Positions 52,404-63,751 of a stretch of DNA of 64,000 bases are shown in pieces (the stretch's first letter is position 1; the number at the start of each line of letters is the position of its first letter). The DNA comes from Herpomyces periplanetae (lineage: Eukaryota > Ascomycota > Laboulbeniomycetes > Herpomycetales > Herpomycetaceae). The stretch spans positions 1 to 64,000 of the forward strand of contig WMKJ01000058.1 in the NCBI GenBank assembly GCA_009733715.1, read 5' to 3'. Under the pieces are notes generated by a model, which did no database searches, had not been told where the DNA came from, and saw nothing but the letters and a program-made list of their open reading frames with translations. The position numbers and the translations under genes were made by a program.

Positions 52404-55331
52404 ATGCCTCCAAAAGAGTCGGGTGAGGTATCGCGTAAAGAAGGTACCGGTGGATCGGCCGGTGCAAATGCAAAAGATAGGGAAAAAGACAAGGAGCAAA
52501 TTAACGGGCGTAAAAAGGATAATGAAAGGGATGAGGCTACAACCACAGGTATGTAATAATTTTCACCTAACCATTCGGCCCGAATTCAACATGTTGGTTA
52601 ACAAGTATGTGTGTGTGTGTGTATGCATTGGGATGGGTAAATAGAGGAATTGAGTGAGGAAGATTTGAAAATGAAAGAGGAGCTTGAGATGTTGGTGGAG
52701 CGTTTATCAGAGCCTCGATCGGAAATCTATTTGACAACACTCGACGCAATTAAAACAACAATTAAAACTTCGACATCATCCATGACGGCGGTTCCCAAAC
52801 CATTAAAGTTTTTGAGACCCTACTATGAAACGCTGGAAAAGATTTACGAAAAATGGCCAGATGGAGAAGCGCGTTCTTCCCTAGCTGATATGCTATCGGT
52901 ACTAGGAATGACATATTCTAATGAAGAGCGACGGGATACCCTAAGATACCGGCTACTGTGTCCCTCTAAGGATTTAGGATCCTGGGGACACGAGTATATG
53001 AGGCATCTTGCCCTTGAAATCGGTGAAGAGTACCAAGCTCGAGTGAATGACGAAATTAATGTAGACGACATTACCGATTTGGGGTTAGCCTTAGTACCGT
53101 TTTTTCTAGATCACAACGCTGAGGCGGATGCGGTAGATTTATTGAGTGAGCTTGAAATTATAGAGCAGATAACCCAATTTCTGGATGAAAAGAACTACTC
53201 TCGGGTTTGCCTGTACATGGTTAGCTTGGTAGCACTTTTACCGTATCCGGATAATAATCGATTTTTAAGAACATCCTACGGTATTTATCTAACATATGAA
53301 CAATATACTCAGGCTATGACGTTAGCTATTCGATTGAATGATCGGGAACTAATTGTCAGGGCATACTATGCTACGAATGATCGATCAGTTCGTCGACAAA
53401 TGGCATTTTTAATGGCACGACAAAGAATTGCTATCGACCTACCGGATGATGAATTAAACGAATTCGACCTTGAAATTGTTGAATCAATGAATAATCATAA
53501 ACTTTCAGAGCACTTCAGTGAGTTGGCCAAAGAACTTAGTTTGCTTGAACCAAAAACACCCGAGGATATATACAAAACTCATCTGGATAGCTCGCGAACG
53601 GCAGGTCTTGCCAATACAGATTCAATGAAGAATAATCTAGCTAGTGCTTTTGTTAATGCATTTGTTAATGCGGGATTTGGGGAGGATAAGTTAATGTTAG
53701 TTGGGGATAGTAAAACTAGTTGGATCTGGAAAACAAAGGATGATGGAATGATATCGGCAGCAGCTTCAACAGGGTTGTTGATGCTATGGGATATTGAAGC
53801 AGGACTCGACCGTATTGACCCGTATACATATGCACAAGAGAATTGGATCAAGGCTGGAGCTGCGTTAGCTACGGGGATTATAAATTCAGGTGTCCGAATG
53901 GAATCGGATCCAGCTTTAGCCCTTTTGCAAGAAGGGGCATCTTTAAGTCAAGAAAATAAGCATATTCGAATTGCTTCGATATTTGGTTTAGGACTGGCGT
54001 ACGCAGGGTCAAATAATGAGGAAGTTTTAACGATTTTGAAGGAACATATTCATGATGACAATTGTGATATGCAAACAGCAGCGATGTCAGCTCTAACGTT
54101 GGGATTAGTATTTGTAGGAAGTGCAAACAGTGAAATAAGTGAGACGTTTATAGAATTTTTCCTTGACGAAGATCGACAAAGTCAAATGAAAGACAAATGG
54201 ACTAGATTTATGGCTTTAGGACTTGCCTTATTGTACTTTGGACAGCAAGAGGGGGCAGATGTAATCTTGGAAACCTTAAAGGCCATTGATCATGATTTGG
54301 CCAAGTTTAGCTTTATTCTAACGGAAATATGTGCCTGGGCTGGCACCGGAAACGTATTAAAACTGCAACAATTATTGCATATTTGCACTGAACCTGTTGA
54401 AAAAGGTGGTAAAGGAATAGGGACGGGATCTGGTGAACATGATGGAGAAGATGATGATACAACAACTACGGGTATGGGAACCAGTGCTTCGACGACTGCG
54501 GCGGCAGCTAATATGAGCGCAGCAAAGAAAAAGTTAACGGATGAAGTAGTTCAATCTTACGCTGTAATAGGGATGGCATTGGTTACGATGGGGGAGGAAA
54601 TTGGACAAGAAATGATTTTACGACAGTTTGGACATTTAATGCACTGGGGTCAATCAAACATTCGTAAAGCTGTTCCACTTGCACTGGGGTTGATTAGTGC
54701 GAGCCACGCTCAGATGAAAGTTTACGAAACATTATCACGATATAGTCATGATAATGATGGTGAAGTAGCAATTAATGCGATATTTGCCATGGGATTGTTA
54801 GGAGCCGGAACTAATAACGCACGAATTTCACAATTGTTGCGACAATTGGCAAATTATTATGTGAGAGATGGTAATGCACTATTCATGGTTAGAATTGCAC
54901 AAGGCTTGGTTCATATGGGAAAAGGAACAATGTCAATTAATCCTTTTCATACGGATCGACAAGTTTTGTCTCGAGTGGCAGCGGCTGGGTTACTAGTTAT
55001 TTTAGTATCGATGATTGAAGCTCGCGAGTTTATACTTGGTGAAGCTCATTATCTTCTCTATGCTATAGTTACAGCTATGTACCCACGATTTCTCATTACA
55101 TTGGATGAAGATCTTCGACCTCTGCGTGTTAGTGTACGAGTGGGTCAAGCAGTGGATGTAGTGGGACAAGCAGGAAGACCAAAGACAATTACAGGATGGC
55201 AAACCCAAAGTACTCCGGTCCTCTTATCGTATGGCGAAAGAGCCGAACTTGAGGATCAAGAATATGTTAGTCTGAGTAGTACACTCGAGGGTATCGTTAT
55301 TCTTCGTAAGAATCCTGAATGGGAGGGTTAA
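52404..55331 (+). CDS. RPN1: 26S proteasome regulatory subunit Rpn1
   Basis: Two exons, 52404-52548 and 52645-55331 (943 residues). Exon 1 encodes a Lys/Glu-rich leader starting MPPKESGEVSRKEG. The 96-bp intron (GTATGT to AATAG) carries a (GT)n run. The join gives ...TTTEELSEEDLKMKEELEML, matching the Rpn1 LSEEDxxLKxxLExLVERL start. The protein has an N-terminal helical domain, then proteasome/cyclosome (PC) repeats (about 400-800; e.g. ASIFGLGLAYAGSNNEEV, NAIFAMGLLGAGTNNARI), and a C-terminal domain. Rpn1 is the base scaffold that docks ubiquitin-like shuttle factors and Ubp6. An acidic low-complexity loop with Thr/Ala runs (about residues 635-670) interrupts the toroid. A PACE-like element and CACGTG sites lie upstream. 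Confidence 0.95.
52549..52644 (+). other. RPN1 intron with a (GT)n microsatellite
   Basis: 96 bp, GTATGT...AATAG. It contains an approximately 18-bp GT repeat (52607-52624) and CTAAC/TTAAC branch candidates. Splicing joins the leader exon to the conserved frame. Confidence 0.8.
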
Positions 55332-55493
55332 CAATTATCAAGTTTAATACACATCACAAGATCATTTCTTTAAAAGCAGTTTCTCATTATGTACTCGTAT
55401 AATTGTGATCAAGACGGCAATAATGATAACGATTGCGACCATGACCACTCACCGCTATTAACATAATCATCACCATGAATACAATTTGGCCCG

Positions 55494-58246
55494 TTAAATG
55501 ATCATTTCTGGACCTGACCAATATATGCTATATTCTTGTGGTGCATTGGCTAGTGAGCGTATAGGTCCGTATGAGGTTTTGCATATTCCCGTATTCAAAC
55601 GTGGATTAAACTTCTGTTTAATGCTCGGCTGACGCTTAACCGCCGCTTTAGATGGCGACCTTTTGGAATTCCGAAAATTCAAAGGGCTAAAGTCGGTCTT
55701 GACCATTTTCTTTTCATTTTCAGTAACAGCCCTTGTATCGGTCGAAGGTAATAATGTATTTGTGTAATCAGTAACTGGCCCAACGCTCATGATAAAGTCG
55801 TCATAACTAATTAACTGGATCTTAATTATTGGGCAAACGTTGAACGTTCCTAACGAGCCATCCACAAAGAATGCGGGATGATTTCCCGCTTTTTGATTCA
55901 TCAGTAGCTGCGGAGGAATTTTTTGTTTTTGTTGCCAGAATGATCGTGGTGAGCAGCGTCGAAACGTATTACCTTTATGCAATAAGATGGTCTTTTCATT
56001 ATCCAAAACTTCGAATTTAGTAAAGTATAAAGGTTCATGACTCGATCTTGTTGCTGATAATGTCCGGGTTGTCGAATTGACGAATACGATGGGCTTTTCA
56101 TAATTGCTTAGCCCTTCAATGTTCATTCTCAAGTTGAATCCGCCTTTACCTCTTTCTTCTAGCCTGAAAACTGCATAGCCATTTTGTGGACACTTGATCA
56201 TTGTCAGTATGTCGATATACTCACGCCCAAACTATTTTCTATCCAGATATACGACAACTTACACTGGTTAAAAGTTCCTGCTGGTCCATACAGATGGCTT
56301 CAAATGTACTTTTTTTACTGGCCTTTGGTCTTTCTAATCTTTCTCTATAGGATTTTTCAAATGAGAAATCCAACAATTCTTCGTATGCTTTTCGAACCAC
56401 TAGCACAAATCGTGAATCTATACTGTTGTAAGTCACCCTGTCATACAACTAACTCGATGAATTTTACCTTGAAATTCGAATTTCCCCTTTTCTTCAGCTG
56501 GTTCTTGTTTAGCCTTGCCAAACCAATGAAATATCTTGGTGGCCTTGCCAGGTAACAATTTATAAACACTACGTCCCGATGTCGGTTGATTTGGATTTGG
56601 GTCTGATATTTTAGAGTTATCAGAATTTACGACATTCTTAACCTGATGACTTTTTCCAATCTTCGATAACTCTGTACCTTTTATTTGTTCTGTTGACGTT
56701 TGTGGTAGTTTCGGTATTCCATCCTTGGATACACCTTTAGGTGAACTCGGATTTGTTTTGTCATCTTTAATATGTTTTTGGTCATTTGAAACATCCATAG
56801 GTCTTGACACTTCCTGCATCTGGTCAAAGAATTTATTGTCAGATGTAATTATCGGGTATGGCACATAGTCTTTCCAAATCTTGGGAGTTTTAATTTGCAC
56901 CAACTGTTTCGCTGTATTCTTCTTTCCGAACTTTTGACCCAGCTTAAACTTAAGGTAACTTACTCTATCTAACAGTGACCGATACATTCCAGGACTCTTG
57001 TTAGTTTGCATACCGTCAGTTGGATTTTTCCCATTTTCAAGAATTACCCCCTCATAATTATCCGGTTCTCTATTTTTTCTTACTCGACGTTTCACGCTTT
57101 GGTTATTTAACGATTTTCGGTCTACTTTCATGTCCCCATTAACTCTGTCATTCTCCTGGTTTTTCCTTATTTCTTCGTCTATCAAGTGAGCCTGAGCTAT
57201 GTTTAACGTATCTTTACTTGATAGTTTGGATATTGTAGACATGCTTGTACTTCGCGCCTGATGTGGTTCATTTTCACTCCTTACCTTTGCGTCAAAGTCA
57301 ACATTTTCAGCATAATGGGTAGGCTTGGGTGCTAGTAATGATTGGCTTATCTTATTCCCCAGTAGATTTGAATCTTCCAACCTTATCTGCTCTTGCATAA
57401 GTGTTAATGGCTTCTGGGAATCCCTTTTTTTAGGAGGTAAAGCGGGCACTTTTTGACCAGATAAATTGTCTGGGCGGGCAATCGATCCCATTTCTCGTGG
57501 ACTAGGGGGTGAAGGTTGGGAACCAGGCCCAGTAAAACGGAGATTTTCATACAAGTTTTCTACAGTATGCCATGAGGTTAACCCGTTCTGAGGTCCCTGT
57601 TTTGGTTTATCATTGGCATCTAGAGCACTGGCTTTCTTCCCCCAGCTTCTGCTAAATCGATTGGTTCTACTGCTAAATCCGTTCCCTTAGGTATACCAAT
57701 TATGAAAATATTGTTCAGTGTTAGCAAGGTTAGGTATACACACCCGGTCATAGTTAACAAACCTCCATTTTTTCCAATTTTGCCGTAAGCCTTCGGTGAT
57801 GGAGGTAACTCTTTATTAGGTGCATCACTTCCTGTTGGAACGTCAAGATCTGAAAAGGTTGTTAAATGTTTTTGTCGGGCGTCTCGTCCGTATATACCAT
57901 CCTCATCAAGATTTGATCGCTTAAAGTCCATGTAACTTAACTCCGACATTATTGGAACATTTACCCAACTGAGCTGGTTTTGGTCTGTTTTAAATGGAAT
58001 AGGAAGTGATTTAGGGGGAGCTCTAGTGTTTGCGGTTACACCTTTTGACTTGACAATCTCACGTTCATCAGTTCCGTTGAATATGGCATTGGTGAGTTTT
58101 CCCTTGAAAATTCGAGGTTGGTTTTGCTCATCTTTAACGTAGTTTGTACCAAATTGACATTCCTTTGACACACATTTCCCCGCCAACACTAATCCGTTCC
58201 TTAACACCAAGCAAGTGATCCAAAAGAGAAAATATTTTAACGGCAT
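55494..58246 (-). CDS. Unrecognised four-exon protein with predicted signal peptide
   Basis: I do not recognise this gene. The best model joins 58246-57763, 57685-56468, 56417-56263 and 56192-55494 (851 residues), with introns of 77, 50 and 70 bp that keep one open frame throughout. The third intron has a TACTGAC branch and an AAG acceptor. The first intron's ends are ambiguous: GTTTGT...TAAG is used here, but GTGTGT...TTTAG also fits. The start MPLKYFLFWITCLVLRNGLVLAG looks like a secretion signal, followed by a Cys-bearing segment (KCVSKECQFG). The middle is long, Lys/Ser/Pro-rich and disordered-looking, with basic clusters (KRRVRKNRE) and PPxPRE and PALPPKK proline stretches. The last 230 residues look beta-rich and folded (YAVFRLEERGKGGFNLRMN, HPAFFVDGSLGTF). 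Convergent with RPN1, 162 bp apart. A lineage-specific secreted or wall protein is one guess only. Confidence 0.55.
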
Positions 58247-59446
58247 ACTTAGAATTATAAACTTTGTAGATTTGATCACAGTTTCCTTAACATAAACTCT
58301 TCGGCAACATGACAGATCATAGTAAATTACCGGAGGCTTATTACATCGTTTGAAAATGCTGTTATATGGACGAATAAGGGTATCTGGGGTATTAAATGAA
58401 CAAGATGGTGATGGATATTGGTGGTAGGGATTTGCCTTAAAAATGATTATGTTTAATTGTGCATTAACTAGATTTTGGAATAAATTATGTACATGATGAA
58501 ATGAAAATAAAACGGGATGGTATAAAGGGTATAGACAGAATCAGGGTAATTATGCAGTCAGAGTTTTGGGGTGTTTGCGAAACGTTTCGTCATGAAGCGG
58601 AAGTTTGATAACCTGTCATGTCTGGAGAAAATAATTTTGGAATTACGCGGACAGCCAAACAAGCAAACCAATGTATGCTAAGGTATGAGCATACATACCA
58701 TGGCCATTAAATTTATGTTGACCCAACTACGAAGGCGAGCTAAGAGTTAAGATCAAAATAATGCTTTGTCTGACCAAATTAATTTATTTGGAGTACCACA
58801 ACCCTCGGTTACCGTGGGACTTATACCCAACTAACGTATGCCTTTCGCGTTGGCCCGTACCATTATTATTCATATGTATCACACGCACGCGCGTGTATAC
58901 TGGCTTAAACTTGCCATTCATATATTTGTTAGGCCTTTCATAGCTCTGCTTTGCTTTACACAGCTAACGTTATCGCTAACGAGTTGATATAGCGGTGAAC
59001 CCAACCGTGCAAACCAACATATTTCCTAAATAGGAAACATATCAATACATAGGGCTGCTATAGATTTTGCTGTGGATTGACGATGGGATAAGTTGGAAGG
59101 GGAATGATGGCATTTTCAAGGTGTGTGTACGGGTCGGTGTAGAAGTGAAAGACTAATGGATGATAGAATTAATCGCCAAAACTTTACCCGGTTACTGTAT
59201 ATATACTTATAATTTTTATATAACTATATGATTGCGTAACGATAACCTGAGGGACACGTATTTTTACTTTCCTCACAAACGTATACTATACCTACATCCA
59301 CAATTCAGTTTGCTGGGGATGGGAGGAGGGGAAACTTTGAACGAAATTAACGAGTCGGATATTCTGTAACAAATCAACAGACAAACGTAAAACATGAATC
59401 ATAAACTCCACATATTCACTTGGTCGGACGGGCGCCAGCTCGAGAT

Positions 59447-59470
59447 CGGATAAGAACTCGGATTAGAACT
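59447..59470. repeat. 12-bp tandem repeat in a GC-rich promoter island
   Basis: CGGATAAGAACT followed directly by CGGATTAGAACT, differing at one base, 1.4 kb upstream of CDC25. Confidence 0.6.
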
Positions 59471-59513
59471 TCTGCCGCGGCTCGGGCCGGCTTCTTCAAC
59501 TGGCGGATCGCAG

Positions 59514-59529
59514 CACGTGCTATGACGTC
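59514..59529. promoter_or_regulatory. CACGTG next to a TGACGTC (CRE-like) element
   Basis: CACGTG at 59514-59519 and TGACGTC at 59523-59529, three bases apart. TGACGTCA-type sites bind ATF/CREB-family bZIP factors in fungi. The likely target is CDC25. Confidence 0.4.
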
Positions 59530-60373
59530 GTGTATAGCTGACTACTCAGCCCTACGAAATTACCCCTGATAATTGCTTTTTTCATAGGGCGTTGCCCCGT
59601 CAATGGACGTATGTTTACGCTTCGTTGGGTGTTTCTCTGCTGAAAATTTGTCGCAAGTTTTATGCGCTTCGATCGGGGTGTATGTTAATGGTTGTGTTTG
59701 GTGCGCGTTAATTTGGTCAATATGCCCTTGACTTTCACCATCCACCTTTACTTCTGTCTATCTACCTTTTTTTATCCCAGTGTCAACGCTCCCTCTTATT
59801 GGTTTGTGTGCTCTTTAATGTCATTTTGTTTTTTCCCTTTCCAATTGTCTTCGCATCGTGACTCTACTTCTTTTTGCCCTATATGAAATTTTTATTGCTT
59901 TAATTCTCCTATCCCTCCCCTTCAAGCCTTATCTGGTTCTCTTCCTCTAATTTAACGCAAATCTTTACCTCATTCCACCCTCTAAACTTCCCAATTTCTT
60001 TCATCATTAATCTTGTCTATTCAATATCTCAATAAACTTAACCTTCATATCTACTTAACTTATCCCTTCATAATTTGACTATCAATCCTCTTCGTCTAAT
60101 CGTACATCCTTCTAATCATAAATCCCTCAGGTGATTTTCTCTCACTTAGCTTCCGTTAATCTAGAACAACAACCCTGTTCACCACACAGATAAACGGCTT
60201 TTCCCCTTTTACTCCTGGCGACTGTTAACTTTTACGAAGCCGCTTGTACATTGTTTTTGTCAGTAGCTCATTGCCTACTTTTCTTATACGCTAAATTTTC
60301 CTCTTCGTGTCTCCTTACTACTTTTTCGTCCCCCTCGCGTTCCCCTTTCCCCCCTCCCTTCGTGTTTGCTTGC

Positions 60374-60498
60374 CCATATACACACATACACACACAGACG
60401 CATACACACATAGACACAGACAGATAGACAGACACATACACACACATACACACACACATACATACACATACACACCCATACATATACATACACCCATA
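60374..60498. repeat. CA/CATA/CAGA microsatellite
   Basis: ACACAC, ACATAC and AGACAG units over about 125 bp inside the C/T-rich region upstream of CDC25. It produces spurious Cys-Val and Thr-His reading frames. Confidence 0.8.
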
Positions 60499-60878
60499 CA
60501 CAGTCTAACTTACCCCCCTTCTTCCCCTTCTTGCCTCCCTCTCACCCCTTCAAACGCATCGTATAACTGCTTTGCGTTTCGCTGCTAATGCGACCTTTAA
60601 GCTTGTCTTGATCAACCGTCGCTTTAACTTTCTTACTTCTCGTGTTCTTCGTTCCCACGCTTCCCCGATTCACCACTCTTGCACGTACACATACATACTA
60701 CCAAAGTATACTTTTATCAAACGGCCAAACTTGATTTCAACCTTACCTGCAACGTGCAACCACACAATCAAATAAACATTATACCACTTCCCATTCAGCT
60801 CGCTTGGTGTGCGCGCTCATTCGCGCGCGCACGCCCACACCCACACATACACCTACCCATATTTGATACAGTTCCTCA

Positions 60879-63125
60879 ATGTCATCCATTATGACAACCA
60901 CAGCTTCTACACCTATGACGGCGTCTGCATCAACTACCACGCATGACCTTACGTGCGACCTATTCGTCTTCTCGCCAAATCGACCCCTCCCGCTCAATGG
61001 TAACACGGATTCCTTAACATCATCAACATCCTCCTCAGCTTCCTCTACTGCATCATCTTCAATCTTTAAATCTTCCAGTTTATTGTTTGCCCGGTCAGCC
61101 GGGTCTACCGCTATTCCCTCCACAACTTCGTCCAACGCCCCGCGCACCCTATCACAATGCTTTGCATTATCGCCTTCACCGCCACATCCATCATCTAATC
61201 GTCTTACCTCTCAGTCAATGGTTCTTAATCCACCTGGTCCGCTTCTCTTTCGTAGAATGCCCGGCTTGTCGTGCTCTTCGTCAACTACCTCAAATATTTC
61301 AAATGCCAGTGTCAATACAACCGCAACTACAGCTACATCTTGCCCTAGTGTTTTTTCAGCTTCCCGGTATCCTATTAAAACATCATCTTCTGTCACTAAT
61401 CAACCCTCATCACCCCGAGGTTCCGTTGCCTCAATGACTTCATCCGCATCACCGTCTTTTACCTTCTCTTCACCCTCATTTTCAGCCTACTCCCCCTGCC
61501 TCAATTTAAGCACAGCTCGTGCGAACGGATCCCCAATCGCATCTCAATTGCGAAAAAATTGTGCCGCTGGCATTGCCGCAACTTTGCAGAGTAGCAGTGG
61601 CAATGGCAATGCAGGGTTTACATTTAACTCAACGCAAACTAATTCGTCCGGTAATTGTACGGCAAATTCCTTTTCCGCCGCTATTCGCTCTCGTGAGTTT
61701 TTTCGTCGTGCTAATAGCATGTTTGAACATGCTGGCACTGGGAAATCAATGTTCAATTTACCCTGTAAATCTTCCCCTGCGCCAGGCTCTACATCATCGT
61801 CGCCCAGTGCAGATTCTAGCTCGTCAGAAACTGGACCAACATATCCCGAACAACGCTCTCCTCTGGCCGATTCACGTCACACGAGAATCCATGATACTAA
61901 TAATTTGGTGGGTGCACCACAAGCGCTCAGTTTGCCCCATTACTTTTCACCACATGAACCCGATAGTTTACCTCGCATTTCACACAGTGTTCTCATTCAA
62001 GTTCTTGACGGTGAATTTTCCCATGTTTTCGATCATGTTCTCCTCGTTGATTGCCGTTTTGAATACGAATTTCAGGGTGGTCATATTAGAGGCGCATTAA
62101 ATTTCACCGATAAGGATAAATTAACCAAACATTTGTTTTGTCAATCGCCCACCCCTTCTCCTTGTTCCAGCAGACGGTCCGTATCGGAATCACCACCTTT
62201 TATATCTACACTTTCGAATACCAGTAGCCAATTTACCCCCGCATCTGTCATGGGAGATCCGAAGAGTCGAGTATTGATCATCTTACACTGTGAATACTCT
62301 GTACATCGCGCCCCGTTAATGTAGGTTTCTATTATTTTCACGGATAACTCGCATGGACGGCTCACAACTAACCATTTGAACTTTAAAATATTTAGGGCTA
62401 AATATATACGACAAAAAGATCGTGCTAGAAATGCTCACCGGTATCCAGAATTAACTTATCCCGAAATCTATATACTAGACGGTGGATATAGCAATTTTTT
62501 TAGATGTCACAGAACTCGTTGTTATCCGGAAAATTACGTAGAAATGCATGCTAAAGAGCATGTTCAAGCATGTGAACGAGGAATGCATCGATTACGACAA
62601 CGGCAGAAGTTAAGTCGAGCCGTTACGTTCGCCTTCGGTCAATCTGGGGTAGGCTCTACTTCAACTGCGCCGTCACATAACAATTCCGGTACACCTGGCC
62701 GTTATCTATTCGATAATTCTCCCTTATCCAAAGACACGGATTTTTCTCCCGCATTTGATACTCCATCTAAACCTCGATCATTTTTTGGCCAACCAAACTT
62801 TCTCAAATCTCTGGCACCCACACAATCTCCAACTGCTGCCGCTGCAGCTGCTGCTGCAGCTGCCGGGCTACTTTTCGGTACAGGTAGCGCTGCAATTAGT
62901 GCGACTACAACTGCTAGTTTTGAGTTTATTGAAAGCCCACTTGCAGTTTATCGACGTAAAAATTCTCAGCAATCATCAAATCGATTTTTTCCCTCCATCG
63001 ATCCTCCACGACCTCGTTCTCGCGCTCCTCAAAAACTCCCCAAGCCAGTGGAAGAACTTAATTCCACCCCGGTCAAATGTTTTTCCGATTCTTCCGGTTT
63101 ACGCTCTCAATCGTCTGCGCTGTAG
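60879..63125 (+). CDS. CDC25: M-phase inducer phosphatase Cdc25
   Basis: Two exons, 60879-62320 and 62396-63125 (723 residues). The 75-bp intron (GTAGGT, CTAAC branch, TTTAG) lies just after the active site and joins HCEYSVHRAPLM to AKYIRQKDRARN, restoring the Cdc25 run ending YPEIYILDGGYSNFF. The active site is the rhodanese-type CX5R: C-EYSVH-R. The N-terminal 370 residues are Ser/Thr/Ala-rich and disordered, typical of the phosphoregulated half of Cdc25. The catalytic domain starts with ISHSVLIQVLDGEFSH and contains LLVDCRFEYEFQGGHIRGALNF. It removes inhibitory phosphates from Cdk1 at mitotic entry. Odd: a Ser/Pro-rich insertion of about 50 residues between GALNF and the active site, and a poly-Ala run (62830-62863) in the tail. 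A long C/T-rich upstream region suggests leader-based control. Confidence 0.93.
62321..62395 (+). other. CDC25 intron
   Basis: 75 bp, GTAGGT...TTTAG with an ACTAACC branch site, phase 2. Placed exactly by continuity of the phosphatase domain. Confidence 0.85.
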
Positions 63126-63751
63126 GCGTGTTGGTGTATAGGTACCGTTTGATATTTTAACTTTATCGCAAACGTGAATACTTTTCCTAATTAATTCTTT
63201 TGTTAATAATTTTCTTCGTTTTTTTCATCTAATGATTTCTTTGCACTTTGTCATTTTGAATATTTATTCTAATTGGCTTGTGTGCTTGGTTGTGTCATTG
63301 TGCGCGCTCCCTTATTTGCGCCGCACTAATTTTTAGAGGTTTTTTCTTCCTCTTCCTACGTATTTTGTTTTCTTTGATTGTTTGCTTTTGCTTTACTTGA
63401 TGATTTTTCATAAATCCTTTGACCGTGCATATAAGCGCTTGCTCGCTCGCTCATTTGCGACAGCGTAGGCGTGTACACGCGTCCTTTTTGATTAACGTGT
63501 TTTACTTGCTCTCTCGTCTGCTTGATTTCCTGTTATATGCTATATGTCCTCCCTCGCGCGTACCTGTGTACGCGTTAACTTCACCTCTATCACTGTAGCT
63601 CAGACTATTTGGTAAATTTGATAAACCCCCCTCATACCTCTTCGTATGATCAACTCTTTACCCTTACTTTTCTCCTATACCACGGGGTATTTTCATTGTG
63701 CAATTCAATCCTAAATTATTCCCAAGGATTGTAAAAAGAACTCTCTTAATT
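63126..63751. other. Intergenic: CDC25 to SLD5
   Basis: About 625 bp, T-rich with Y-rich blocks (TTTTTTCTTCCTCTTCCTAC near 63340) and CGCG/CTCGCTCGCTC runs. It is the likely leader and promoter of SLD5. No gene is seen. Confidence 0.5.

Larger units (their letters stand above)
58247..60878. other. 2.6-kb intergenic region upstream of CDC25
   Basis: AT-rich to 59.4 kb with no recognised gene. At 59.41-59.56 kb is a GC-richer island holding a 12-bp tandem repeat (59447-59470), CACGTG (59514) and TGACGTC (59523). From about 59.69 kb the plus strand is C/T-rich up to the CDC25 ATG, broken by a CA/CATA microsatellite (60374-60498) and a CGCGCGCG stretch near 60823-60830. Short frames here lack family resemblance. 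The stretch looks like a promoter island followed by an unusually long leader. Confidence 0.5.

Noticed and set aside
56193-56262. A 31-bp alternative intron ending at AAAATAG in the unrecognised gene
   Set aside because: Too short compared with the other introns; the 70-bp version has a TACTGAC branch site.
61519-62100. 193-codon alternative frame within CDC25 (also 61087-61437)
   Set aside because: Shadows of the CDC25 reading frame in compositionally biased sequence; no motifs.
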